A stretch of DNA of 64,000 nt from Terrimonas pollutisoli (GTDB lineage Bacteria > Bacteroidota > Bacteroidia > Chitinophagales > Chitinophagaceae), in the NCBI RefSeq assembly GCF_029360765.1, contig NZ_JARKNA010000007.1, forward strand, positions 127,957 through 191,956, in the 5' to 3' direction. Positions 33,487 through 43,788 of the stretch are shown in pieces. The position numbers and the translations under genes were made by a program. The stretch's first letter is position 1, and the number at the start of each line of letters is the position of its first letter. The notes beneath the pieces are model-generated. The model made no database searches, was not told the DNA's origin, and saw only the letters and a list, made by a program, of their open reading frames with translations.

Positions 33487-34485
33487 ATGAAAACAGGGCT
33501 TGCATTTTTACTGGCTTTGATCTTTTTTCAAACTGGCTATTCGCAACTGATTTCAGCAGCTGACCGCAAAAAATTAAGAGCAAAGGAAGATACCCTGCAG
33601 TGGTATGGACGATACCTGGTCACCGATTCTTTAACAGAAGATCGTATGATCTCCGACAGCATCTTTACCCGTACACTGGTGAGGGCATTACAAATAAAAA
33701 ATTCTTTTTATTATCCTTTTGATTCTGTTAAAGGCATTTCAAAATTGTATGCCCCGGACAGCACCTTTCGCATTTTTAGCTGGGGGTTGGAGTTTGATGA
33801 TTTTTATTCCCGCCAGCGAGGGGCCATTCAATTAAAAACGAAGGACGGATCACTTAAGTTAATACCACTTCGTGATGTATCTGAATTTACCGACAAACCC
33901 CTGGATTCGGTGCGTACCCGCAACAACTGGATCGGCGCCATTTATTATAACATCATCAAAACACAGGACAAAGGAAAAAACTATTATACCCTTTTCGGTA
34001 TTGACTATAATAATGTACGAAGCTCCAAAAAATGGATCGAGGTACTGACTTTTAATGATAAAAATGAGGCCCTTTTTGGCGGTCCGTATTTTTCTTTTGC
34101 AAAAGACAGTGTGCCAAGGCCAGTTCAAAACCGTTTCAGCATCGAGTATAAAAAAGATGCCCGGGTGTTGGTAAACTTTATTGATGAACTGCAAATGATA
34201 TTAGTGGATCACCTGGTATCCGAAACAAATGAACCGGAAAATAGCTGGACACTTGTTCCCGATGGCGATAATGAAGCATTCAAATGGGAAAATGGTAAAT
34301 GGGTACATGTAGATAAAGCGTTTGATTATAAGATCGACATGCGTGGCGTTGATCCCTATCTCGGCAAACCTCCTGTTGGTGAACCTATTCTTGACAATAA
34401 GGGAAACCGCGATGAAAAAAAGCTGCTGGAAAAATCTGATAAAAATAAGGGGAAAGAAAAACCCGTGATCGAAGAAAATAATTAA
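33487..34485 (+). CDS. Exported protein of unknown function
   Basis: A 332-residue protein with a signal peptide (MKTGLAFLLALIFFQTGYSQ). The mature part is rich in D, K and aromatic residues, has no membrane helix, and ends in a lysine- and glutamate-rich tail (KKLLEKSDKNKGKEKP). It looks like a conserved Bacteroidota periplasmic protein but I cannot name a family. I use ATG 33487 rather than GTG 33472 because it puts the signal sequence at the N-terminus. A strong terminator follows. Confidence 0.7.
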   Translation: MKTGLAFLLALIFFQTGYSQLISAADRKKLRAKEDTLQWYGRYLVTDSLTEDRMISDSIFTRTLVRALQIKNSFYYPFDSVKGISKLYAPDSTFRIFSWGLEFDDFYSRQRGAIQLKTKDGSLKLIPLRDVSEFTDKPLDSVRTRNNWIGAIYYNIIKTQDKGKNYYTLFGIDYNNVRSSKKWIEVLTFNDKNEALFGGPYFSFAKDSVPRPVQNRFSIEYKKDARVLVNFIDELQMILVDHLVSETNEPENSWTLVPDGDNEAFKWENGKWVHVDKAFDYKIDMRGVDPYLGKPPVGEPILDNKGNRDEKKLLEKSDKNKGKEKPVIEENN

Positions 34486-34512
34486 TCCCAATTTCACGCA
34501 AAGCCGCAAAGA

Positions 34513-34558
34513 AATAAAGGCGCAAAGAGTTTAAACCCTTTGCGCCTTTATTATTTTT
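34513..34558 (+). terminator. Strong hairpin terminator
   Basis: A perfect 15-bp stem, AATAAAGGCGCAAAG with CTTTGCGCCTTTATT, is followed by ATTTTT. It ends the gene at 33487. Confidence 0.9.
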
Positions 34559-34582
34559 CACTTTTGACTGTTGCCTTTTCAC

Positions 34583-34624
34583 TTAATCATCCAGCTTCAA
34601 TACCGCTAAGAAAGCTTCCTGTGG
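34583..34624 (-). pseudogene. Duplicated lepA 3' end with only synonymous changes
   Basis: On the minus strand this reads [17 protein letters not shown], the same 13 residues as the real lepA end at 34666-34707. Eight of 13 codons and the stop codon differ, all without changing the residue. The two ends are separated by a palindromic repeat. Decay after a local duplication should also produce amino-acid changes, so a divergent lepA allele recombining at this site fits better. Confidence 0.88.
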
Positions 34625-34660
34625 CAGCCCCTCCTAACCTCCCCTTCAGGGAGGAACAGT
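34625..34660. repeat. Palindromic repeat between the two lepA ends
   Basis: GCCCCTCCTAACCTCCCCTTCAGGGAGG and flanks, with a CTCCC/GGGAG hairpin. It resembles the left end of the element after mmsA (GCCCCCTCTAAATCTCCCCCC at 3814 onward). Confidence 0.65.
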
Positions 34661-34665
34661 GTCTT

Positions 34666-36459
<1,794 letters not shown>

Positions 36460-37075
36460 GTACGATTTGCCCCTTTTTCGGGACGGGCAAAGGTAAGCGT
36501 TTTGGGGCGAGGAAGGAAGGATTGTTTGGCCAGCTTTTGCACCTTGACTGGGCTTTTCCTGCAAGTTCACCCTGAGCCTGGCGAAGGGCATTCTTAAGGG
36601 CTCTGTCCCGATGCCGCAGGCCGATCGGGATGCCAACATTCTCGTCGCATTCGCTATTCAGCAGACAGAAAAATTAACGATGAAAATGGGTAAACTATTT
36701 TTATTGCATGCAGCTTTCGATTCAATCCTTCTTTGATAGCCTGGCAACTGAACTCCTTTGATGATTGTAGCAATCGATTACACCAGTTGTCCTTATACTT
36801 GAGGCACCAAATGGAACACCAAATTGTTCCTCAATCGCTCATGCTGATGTTAAGTTCATCGTTCCAATAACATAAGCTGAGACGCAAAGCGTCGCTCAAT
36901 ATCTGTAACGCTGCTCAGCTTTTTGTCCCAGCTTGACATTTACTAATAAGCAACAGAATAAATTTTTATCTTTAGTATCATCGTTCGGCAGCCGTCGCCG
37001 GGGCAACGAATAAATGAAGCACGCAACAGCACAAATGCCTGAACGCCGTAAGGCAAAATTTGCGACAAACAGACA
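36460..37075. other. 616-base gap upstream of lepA with two repeats
   Basis: No gene is supported. The gap holds the CCCTGAGCCTGGCGAAGGG repeat (36570-36588) and a hairpin, TCCCGAT with ATCGGGA plus inner GCC/GGC pairing (36606-36630). Both lepA (leftward) and the AraC gene (rightward) must be driven from here. I saw no clear -33/-7 promoter pair. Confidence 0.6.
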
Positions 37076-37849
37076 ATGAAAATTGAGGACCACATACCAA
37101 CAGATATATTAAGGCCATACATCAAGGCTTACAGAATTATTGAAAGCCGGGACGAATTGGTTAATAGAGTTGTACCGAACACTTCGCTTGCTATTGCGTT
37201 TCGTTTTAAAGGACAAATTTCTTACCTCAACGATGCAGACAAAAGCGTTTTGCCCATCGCAACATTTTCGGGCTTACGTAAATCCGTTCGGCTTATCAAC
37301 TATGCACCTCAAACATCGGCTCTAATTGTATTGTTCACAGAAACGGGAGCAGCTGCATTTTTCAGGCAACCGCTTCACGAACTGTTTGAAGAAAGCGTCT
37401 CATTGGATAATTTTTTCCCCTATTCAGAAATTTCAATCATAGAAGAACGTTTAGCCGAAACTAATAACAACAAAACAAAAATCGCTGTTATTGAACAGTT
37501 CTTATACTCAAAACTTCTATACAATAAGCCCGATAAACTTGTGTCAGAGGCTATTGTTAAAATTTATGCAAACAACGGATTGACGAGAATAAGAGCGTTA
37601 GCAGATGATTTATTTATCAGCCAGGATGCTTTCGAAAAGCGGTTTAGGAAAATGACGGGAACTACACCCAAACAGTTTTCTTCCATAGTCAAAATGAAAG
37701 CCATTATACGCCAAAACCCTGCATCATCATCTTTTCTTGACACAGCGCTTGAAAACGGTTATTACGACCAGGCTCATTTCAACAAAGACTTTAAACTTTT
37801 TACGGGACAAACGCCAACGGACTTTTTCAAATCGGCTTCCTATTGGTAA
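37076..37849 (+). CDS. AraC-family transcriptional regulator
   Basis: A 257-residue regulator. The N-terminal half resembles the DUF6597-type sensing domain found in Bacteroidota AraC proteins. The C-terminal half (about 160-255) has the two helix-turn-helix units, with RIRALADDLFISQDAFEKRFRKMTGTTPKQF and the closing DQAHFNKDFKLFTGQTPTDF. It sits 69 bases before the ester-cyclase/monooxygenase gene and probably regulates it. The inducer is unknown. Confidence 0.85.
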   Translation: MKIEDHIPTDILRPYIKAYRIIESRDELVNRVVPNTSLAIAFRFKGQISYLNDADKSVLPIATFSGLRKSVRLINYAPQTSALIVLFTETGAAAFFRQPLHELFEESVSLDNFFPYSEISIIEERLAETNNNKTKIAVIEQFLYSKLLYNKPDKLVSEAIVKIYANNGLTRIRALADDLFISQDAFEKRFRKMTGTTPKQFSSIVKMKAIIRQNPASSSFLDTALENGYYDQAHFNKDFKLFTGQTPTDFFKSASYW

Positions 37850-37918
37850 AATCAATGATTTTTTACAATGATTTGGTTTCAGTACCTGCCAACTTTGCAA
37901 TAACAAAACCTGGTAACA

Positions 37919-38773
37919 ATGAAATCAGTAATTAAACCCTGCCTTCTCCTCTCCTCTTTGCTAACAGGGCAGTTTGGTTTTACGCAGACTAAATCAAATC
38001 ATTCAATAAAAGCCAATAAAATGGAAGCTACTGTAAGTATTAACAAAGCTGTTATTCGTAACCTTTACGAAAATATTTTAAACAACAGAAAATTTGAGCT
38101 GATTGATCGTATTGTTTCAGCAGACTATACGAATGCCCAGGGAGAAAAGGGTATTGAAGTGTTTAAAAAAGGAATAATAGCAATCACAAAAGCTTTTCCT
38201 GATGCGAGGTGGACGTTGACGGAGATCGTTGCGGAAGGAAATAAGGTTTTCGTGAAACAAAAGGTAGAAGGAACACACAAAGAACAATTTCAAAATATTG
38301 CAGCAACAAACAGAAGCATTTCTAATGAAGGGGCTGGCATTTATGAGTTTAAAGACGGCAAAATAATTAGTCACCAAATCCAAACCGACAGACTTAGCTT
38401 CCTTCAACAGTTAGGTGTTTTACCATCTGACCCGACGGCTCTTTCAAAAGAAAAAGAATCTACTATGTTCTTTGTTGATAAATTTTTCATACCAAAAAAT
38501 GCGATTGCAGAATTTACGCAAAGAATGCAATACAACAGGAACTTTATCAAATCTCTTCCTGGATTTATTAAAGACGAAGTAATGGCTTATGAGGACAACA
38601 GCGGTGATTTAATTTTAATGACCATTGCCGCCTGGCAGAATCAGGATTATTTGGATAAGGCAAAAAGATCAGTCCAAACTGAGTATGAAAAAATAAATTT
38701 TGACCCGGCAGAATTTACTGAGCAACTGAATATAAAAATGGAAAGGCAACTGTATAAAGCTTATCAACAATAG
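37919..38773 (+). CDS. Exported fusion: SnoaL-like ester cyclase + antibiotic biosynthesis monooxygenase domain
   Basis: A 284-residue protein. After a signal peptide (about 1-22) comes a SnoaL-like domain (about 38-170) with FPDARWTLTEIVAEGNKVFVKQKVEGTH and GAGIYEFKDGKI. The second domain (about 180-284) looks like the ferredoxin-like ABM fold, with FIPKNAIAEFTQRMQYNRNFIKSLPGF and DLILMTIAAWQNQDYL. Both are small folds that act on small hydrophobic molecules. Their fusion between two AraC genes suggests a detoxification or stress role; this is inference. Confidence 0.75.
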   Translation: MKSVIKPCLLLSSLLTGQFGFTQTKSNHSIKANKMEATVSINKAVIRNLYENILNNRKFELIDRIVSADYTNAQGEKGIEVFKKGIIAITKAFPDARWTLTEIVAEGNKVFVKQKVEGTHKEQFQNIAATNRSISNEGAGIYEFKDGKIISHQIQTDRLSFLQQLGVLPSDPTALSKEKESTMFFVDKFFIPKNAIAEFTQRMQYNRNFIKSLPGFIKDEVMAYEDNSGDLILMTIAAWQNQDYLDKAKRSVQTEYEKINFDPAEFTEQLNIKMERQLYKAYQQ

Positions 38774-38937
38774 AAGAACGGCGACCTGGCAATATTTCCG
38801 GGCGACCGAAATGGCGTCGGTAGCCCGGCTCATTTAAGCATAGCAAAAGAAATTCTAACTTGTAATAGCAAATCACAAACCAGGGCAAGCCGAACCGGTA
38901 AACAATAACCTCCGGTAAGAGAGAGTAACAACATAAA

Positions 38938-39708
38938 ATGAAAACCAGTAACCATACGCCCAACGAGAAAATTGCTGACTACGTTCAGCGCATCCTGGTT
39001 ATTGAAAATTTCAGTGTAACTACACCTTTTGTACTGCCCTTATATGCCAATGCCGCTCCTACTTTATTATTTCAAACAGCAAAAGGGCAGGTCAAAAACA
39101 ATACGAACAACCTCACTTTATTTGGTCAAACCGTTTTTCCCGAATCCTTAACGCTCAAAGAGAATTTTACACTCATCGCCTATTTTTTTAAGCCATTTGC
39201 TTTGTATTCACTATTCGGCATTTCGGCACAGGAGCTCACGGATAACCCCATTGACTTAAGACTTTTGTCGCCCAAACGAACTGCCGAATTGCAGGAGCAA
39301 CTGCTCAATGCCGGTTCTACCGAAATAATGATGGAACTGCTGAATGAATATGTGTATAGTTTAATTACAAAAGTTAAAACCGATTTTGAACTGATCAAAT
39401 TTGCTACTTCTCAAATTGCTAAAAACCCGGGTAAGGAAATTTTACACACCCTTCAGAGTAAACTATATCTCACCGAGAGAACGTTTCAGCGAATGTTTGA
39501 AAAGAACATTGGAATCTCACCCAATTTGTTCAGGCGCATCAGCCAGTTTAATTCAGCCTTTCAGCAGTTAAACACCAAATCGGTTACCAAACTGACCGAT
39601 ATTGCTTTTGACAACGGGTATGCCGATCAAAGTCATTATATCCGGGCATTCAAAGAGTTCACCAACATAACACCCACTGACTACCTCCGGTTTAGCGGAA
39701 GATTATGA
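38938..39708 (+). CDS. AraC-family transcriptional regulator
   Basis: A 256-residue AraC-type regulator, distinct from the one at 37076. It has the N-terminal sensing region with FKPFALYSLFGISAQELTDNPIDL, and the double helix-turn-helix (about 160-250) with LYLTERTFQRMFEKNIGISPNLF and DQSHYIRAFKEFTNITPTDY. It lies 164 bases after the fusion gene. Two AraC genes flanking one effector suggests a small regulatory block. Confidence 0.85.
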   Translation: MKTSNHTPNEKIADYVQRILVIENFSVTTPFVLPLYANAAPTLLFQTAKGQVKNNTNNLTLFGQTVFPESLTLKENFTLIAYFFKPFALYSLFGISAQELTDNPIDLRLLSPKRTAELQEQLLNAGSTEIMMELLNEYVYSLITKVKTDFELIKFATSQIAKNPGKEILHTLQSKLYLTERTFQRMFEKNIGISPNLFRRISQFNSAFQQLNTKSVTKLTDIAFDNGYADQSHYIRAFKEFTNITPTDYLRFSGRL

Positions 39709-39787
39709 TAAGCATTTTGTCGGTTTTGTTCTATTCCTTTCGTTGTAACGATCTCACTTTTGCTATATAATTTTAAACAACAACAAA

Positions 39788-40210
39788 ATGACAAATCAAA
39801 TTTATCCCTGCCTGTGGTTTGACGGCCAGGCGCAGGCAGCTGCAAAATTCTACTGCTCTATATTCAAAAACTCAAAAATTACAGCAGACAACCAAATGGT
39901 CGTCACTTTTGAATTGAATGGCAAAAAATTTATGGGCCTCAATGGTGGGCCGCAGTACAAATTTTCACCGGCTACTTCATTTGTGGTTGAATGTGAAACA
40001 CAGGATGAAATTGATTACTACTGGGAAAAATTGGGCGAAGGTGGTATTTATAGTCAGTGCGGCTGGCTTGACGACAAATTTGGATTGTCCTGGCAAATTG
40101 TTCCCAAGGTGCTGCCCGTACTATTAAGCAATCCGGACAAGGCGCAAAACGTAATCAAAGCTTACATGAAGATGACCAAATTTAATATCGAGGCGCTGGA
40201 AAATGCCTGA
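39788..40210 (+). CDS. VOC-family protein (PhnB/3-demethylubiquinone-methyltransferase-like fold)
   Basis: A 140-residue single-domain protein. It begins with CLWFDGQAQAAAKFYCSIFKNSKI and contains MVVTFELNGKKFMGLNGGP and CGWLDDKFGLSWQIVP, the standard PhnB-like pattern. Members of this fold bind small ligands or metals; the specific role is unknown despite the family's historical name. Confidence 0.85.
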   Translation: MTNQIYPCLWFDGQAQAAAKFYCSIFKNSKITADNQMVVTFELNGKKFMGLNGGPQYKFSPATSFVVECETQDEIDYYWEKLGEGGIYSQCGWLDDKFGLSWQIVPKVLPVLLSNPDKAQNVIKAYMKMTKFNIEALENA

Positions 40211-40227
40211 TACCATTTTACAGTTTG

Positions 40228-40276
40228 CGACGGACCTTCTCCGTATTTTTTTACGGGAAGGTCTGTCGTTTTCTTT
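40228..40276 (+). terminator. Hairpin terminator after the VOC gene
   Basis: GACGGACCTTCTCCGT pairs imperfectly with ACGGGAAGGTCTGTC across a T-rich loop and is followed by TTTTCTTT. The remaining bases up to 40517 hold nothing I can support. Confidence 0.7.
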
Positions 40277-40517
40277 GCAGGTATTAGTTAAAGAAGATCG
40301 TTTTATCTCCCTCTCCTGAACTAACAAATTTTCATACTTTCATTTATACGAAGGACAATTAACTCCTTAACATCATGCCAACCCTGCGAAAGCCAGATTA
40401 GCAAAACCACAAGCTATGCAGGAAAACAAAATTAGTAGCCGGTAGCACAATCCAGTTCATTTATTATTTATTACAGTCGCATTAAAACAAAAAAGATTAT
40501 CTTAAAATAAAAAAAAT

Positions 40518-40970
40518 ATGCTCTCCCGTTTTTGCCTTGCAGCAGCCTGTACTATGCTGCTCATCTCCTGTGGTCAGCAAACACCGGTAGTAAAAGAAAC
40601 TGAAGCAGTAAAACAGGAAATACAAAAAGCCGAAAAAGATTTTGAAACAATGGCAGCTGAAAAAGGAATAGCCGAAGCATTTTGGTTTTATGCTGACTCC
40701 AATGCCGTGATCAAGCGCAACAATGACAGCCTTATTCATACAAAAGAAGGGATTAAAAATTTTTACGCCGCAGATTTTTATAAAACCGCTTCGGTAAAAT
40801 GGTCACCAGATTTTATTGATGTGTCACCAGATGGAAATATGGCATATACCTATGGGAAATATCTTTGGCAATCGAAAGACAGCACTGGTAAGCCTCTTGA
40901 GTTTAGCGGTATTTTTCACACGGTTTGGAAACGGCAACCAGACGGCTCCTGGAAATATGTATGGGATTGA
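40518..40970 (+). CDS. SnoaL/DUF4440-like lipoprotein
   Basis: A 150-residue protein with signal and lipobox L-L-I-S-C at residue 19. The mature part has a helical start (EAVKQEIQKAEKDFETMAAEKGIAEAFWFYAD) and a beta-rich half ending FSGIFHTVWKRQPDGSWKYVWD, which is the NTF2-like DUF4440 pattern. A surface- or periplasm-facing binding protein is likely. No enzyme residue is identified. Confidence 0.8.
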   Translation: MLSRFCLAAACTMLLISCGQQTPVVKETEAVKQEIQKAEKDFETMAAEKGIAEAFWFYADSNAVIKRNNDSLIHTKEGIKNFYAADFYKTASVKWSPDFIDVSPDGNMAYTYGKYLWQSKDSTGKPLEFSGIFHTVWKRQPDGSWKYVWD

Positions 40971-41162
40971 CGCAGTAAACTATCACTTATTCATAAGCTG
41001 ATTTGAGCTCCAGTATAATGGGAGGAAGCTATGATTTTGCAAAGAACAAATCATTTATAAAAAGGTAGACAATCCCAGACATAAAATTTTTGTTCGTTTC
41101 TGGATTGAAAAAGAGGTTCAGGAGGGAAAAGAGAATATCTTTAAAAAAAAATAGCCTAATAG

Positions 41163-41582
41163 ATGAAATTAAGAGTATTTATCTATCTCTTTTTCGCATT
41201 ATCGGTCCTCGCCTGCAAACAAAAAAATAATAATGTTTCTATAATTGGAAAATGGGAATATCAGACATTAGAAAGTCATTCTGGGCAAAAAATAAACTTA
41301 CAGGACCCGTCGATAAGTGTAATTCACGAAAGTAACAAAGGACTAATTCTTTCATTTAACCAGGACAACACATTTAAAGTTTCAAAAAACAATTCCGGGA
41401 GTGAAATGGTAGTATCGGGAGGGACTTATAATGTTTCAACTGATAAAAAAACAATTTCAACCCAAGCATCAGACGGGGACGAAGCAATTTTTTCTATCAT
41501 TGATTTAACATCGGAAAATCTTAAAGTAAGCATCAATAGTACAAGCGAAGAATATCTTGTGTTTAAAAAAATGACTAAGTAA
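41163..41582 (+). CDS. Lipocalin-like lipoprotein
   Basis: A 139-residue protein with lipobox L-A-C at residue 18. The rest is beta-strand rich with I-I-G-K-W-E-Y near the start, a pattern common in the lipocalin-like small lipoproteins of Bacteroidota. No ligand is suggested. It converges on corA, with 31 bases between the stops. Confidence 0.6.
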   Translation: MKLRVFIYLFFALSVLACKQKNNNVSIIGKWEYQTLESHSGQKINLQDPSISVIHESNKGLILSFNQDNTFKVSKNNSGSEMVVSGGTYNVSTDKKTISTQASDGDEAIFSIIDLTSENLKVSINSTSEEYLVFKKMTK

Positions 41583-41613
41583 CTATTATTACACTGCTCA
41601 CTATGATGCTGGC

Positions 41614-42588
41614 TCATAACCATCCTGATCTCCTGAAAAAATAATACAACAAGCAGCAGGCAACGATCGTGAAGGCAATAACACCATAATAACCATAGTG
41701 CCAATCCAACTCCGGCATAAACTTAAAGTTCATACCGTAGAACCCGGCTATCATGGTTGGCACCGCGATGATAGCGGCCCAGCCGGCAAATTTTTTAGAA
41801 GTATCATTTTGTGAAATGGAGATCAATGAAAAATTTGCCTCCAGCGCCGTGCTCAGCAACTCTCTTGTGTTGTCTACCATTTCATTGATGCGGATCGCAT
41901 GATCATAGATATCCCGGAAATAGGGTTGTGTTTCATTGGAAATACACTTTATATCAAATCGCATCAGTCGTGTACAAATATCCATTAGTGGCGACACAGC
42001 TCTCTTCACTTCAAGCAGCTCTCTTTTCAACTGGTAGATTTGTTCTGTTGTTTCCCGGCTTGGTCTTTCTTTAAATATCTTGTCTTCCAAAACCTCCAGT
42101 GCCGACTCCAATTCATGCACCACGGGAAAATACCGGTCGACAATAAAATCCATGATTGCATACAACACAAAGCCCTGTCCCTTACTCAGCAATTCCGGCA
42201 TCGATTCACATCTTTGACGGACATCTACATAAGCGACAGTTGATCCATGCCGGACGCTAACAATAAAATTGGTTCCCACAAAAAAATGGGTTTCGCCAAA
42301 TTCAGTATGTTGCTCAGCGTTGATATTAGCTGTACGTAGCACTACAAAAATAGAATCGCCATACAATTCAATTTTCGGCCGCTGGTGGGCACGGTGAGCA
42401 TCTTCAATGGCCAGATCGTGCAAGCCGAACTCCCGCTGCACTTTGCCCAATATTTCACCGGATGGTTCGTGCAACCCGACCCATATAAACTTGTCGGTTT
42501 CTTTCAGTACTTCATGAATCTTGTCGAGCTCAATATCGGCCAGTCGTTTACCGCCGGAGTAGGCGGCGCAATTGATAATCTCTTTCAT
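41614..42588 (-). CDS. corA: CorA-type magnesium/cobalt channel
   Basis: A 324-residue protein with a large acidic cytoplasmic domain and two C-terminal helices. The selectivity motif Y-G285-M286-N287 and the following M-P-E-L are intact. CorA pentamers let Mg2+ in along the membrane potential; some homologues carry Co2+, Ni2+ or Zn2+, or work as exporters. It appears to be a single-gene unit. Confidence 0.9.
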   Translation of the reverse strand: MKEIINCAAYSGGKRLADIELDKIHEVLKETDKFIWVGLHEPSGEILGKVQREFGLHDLAIEDAHRAHQRPKIELYGDSIFVVLRTANINAEQHTEFGETHFFVGTNFIVSVRHGSTVAYVDVRQRCESMPELLSKGQGFVLYAIMDFIVDRYFPVVHELESALEVLEDKIFKERPSRETTEQIYQLKRELLEVKRAVSPLMDICTRLMRFDIKCISNETQPYFRDIYDHAIRINEMVDNTRELLSTALEANFSLISISQNDTSKKFAGWAAIIAVPTMIAGFYGMNFKFMPELDWHYGYYGVIAFTIVACCLLYYFFRRSGWL

Positions 42589-43065
42589 GGCAGTGAAGTT
42601 GAATGTATCAATATGGTTTGCTCTGGTAAGTTCGGAAAATAAACAGAGAAGATCAATTTAAAACCCTCTCTCCTTTTGTCGCAATGCCATAGGCATAATA
42701 GTTGTAGCGCTGGTCAAAAACAGTTGTATGATACGCAAATTAAAATCCGGAGAATACAGATTGTATTCGATAAAGAAAGACCCAAGGACAAATAAACGCC
42801 GTAACCTTGGCACTTTTTCATCATTGGCAGCCGCCAAAAAACATGAAAGAGAAATACAGTATTTTAAACGGCATAAATAGCTAATAAACCGGCTACTCAT
42901 CAAATTAAGTTATCGTTAAAACCCACCTGTTATTTTATGAGCGGTAGAGGGTTCAGCCTGCTTTCCCGTGTAATGGCATAGAAATTGCGCGGTTCCTGAA
43001 GCCATCAGTTTCTCCTCCAGCTATCGGTTATCATTCATTTTTTAATCTTCTAAATTTCACAGTGT
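42589..43065. other. 477-base gap between corA and a small exported protein
   Basis: I see no gene. An 81-codon ORF on the minus strand (42658-42903) has no family features and the composition of chance. The gap must hold the corA promoter (leftward) and that of the 43066 gene (rightward). Confidence 0.5.
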
Positions 43066-43422
43066 ATGAAAAAACTATTGCTGACCTTATTGATGGGTGG
43101 ATTCATCTTTGCTGCTGCCAATGCCCAGGATCAAAAAGTCAAAGAAGACTGGGATAAAAAAGTTAAAACAGAATTGGCACTTACTGATGAGCAGGTGGCA
43201 AAGTACGATGCCGTTAGCAAAGAATACGGCGAAAAAATAGATGCCATCATGAAGGATGCTTCGCTGACAAAAGAAGCTCAAAAAGAAAAAAAGATGGAAC
43301 TGAAAAAAGAAAAACAGGCCAAGCTGTTTGAATTTTTCACCCCGGAGCAACAAACAAAATACAAGGACCTGATAGAAAAAAAGAAAGCTGAAAAACCAGT
43401 GGAAAAACAACCAGCCCAATAA
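43066..43422 (+). CDS. Small exported lysine-rich helical protein, Spy/CpxP-like look
   Basis: A 118-residue protein with signal peptide MKKLLLTLLMGGFIFAAANA. The mature part is nearly all helical and rich in K and E, with L-T-D-E-Q and T-P-E-Q-Q-T-K-Y, which echo the LTxxQ motif of Spy/CpxP-type periplasmic chaperones. Whether it is a true member is uncertain. It is followed by a terminator. Confidence 0.6.
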   Translation: MKKLLLTLLMGGFIFAAANAQDQKVKEDWDKKVKTELALTDEQVAKYDAVSKEYGEKIDAIMKDASLTKEAQKEKKMELKKEKQAKLFEFFTPEQQTKYKDLIEKKKAEKPVEKQPAQ

Positions 43423-43443
43423 AAAACCTGTTTGATCTTACAG

Positions 43444-43467
43444 AGCCGGCTTAACAACCGGCTTTTA
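43444..43467 (+). terminator. Hairpin terminator
   Basis: AGCCGG with CCGGCT around an 8-base loop, then four T, 22 bases after the stop of the small exported protein. Confidence 0.7.
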
Positions 43468-43561
43468 AAATTTACTCCGCAAGTTTTTCCATCCATATTT
43501 TAGCTGCAGCAGCGAATCATCATTCATTTCACAGGCAGGATTTCTCTTTACTCCTGAAATA

Positions 43562-43599
43562 AAGCGAAGACCCCGGTAAAAAACCCGGGGTCTTCGCTT
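43562..43599. terminator. Long perfect hairpin between convergent genes
   Basis: A 15-bp perfect stem, AAGCGAAGACCCCGG with CCGGGGTCTTCGCTT, around TAAAAAAC. No T run lies on either side, but its position 190 bases past the susD stop and 140 past the small protein suggests a bidirectional stop or an RNA-stabilising end. Nothing else is seen up to 43788. Confidence 0.55.
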
Positions 43600-43788
43600 G
43601 TGAACATGTGGACACAAAAAATTTCCTGCAGTGACTTTAAATATTTTTTCAACTATTAACCAATGGTATCCCGGTCATAAACCCTTTTGTCAAGCATCAC
43701 AGTTTAATTTTGATTTGTATGCCTGGGCAACCAGATAGCTATGATTTATAGTTTAGGATTTTTTGTTCCTGCAAATAAGAGCAATTGA

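Noticed and set aside
36460..36639. 60-codon N-terminal extension of LepA
   Set aside because: It crosses a dispersed repeat, has no conserved features, and LepA proteins begin at the [19 protein letters not shown] stretch.
42658..42903. 81-codon ORF between corA and the small exported protein
   Set aside because: No signal, motif or promoter, and a Cys/Ser/Arg-rich composition unlike its neighbours.
43562..43599. Riboswitch or attenuator upstream of susD
   Set aside because: It lies downstream of both convergent genes, so it cannot be in a leader of either.
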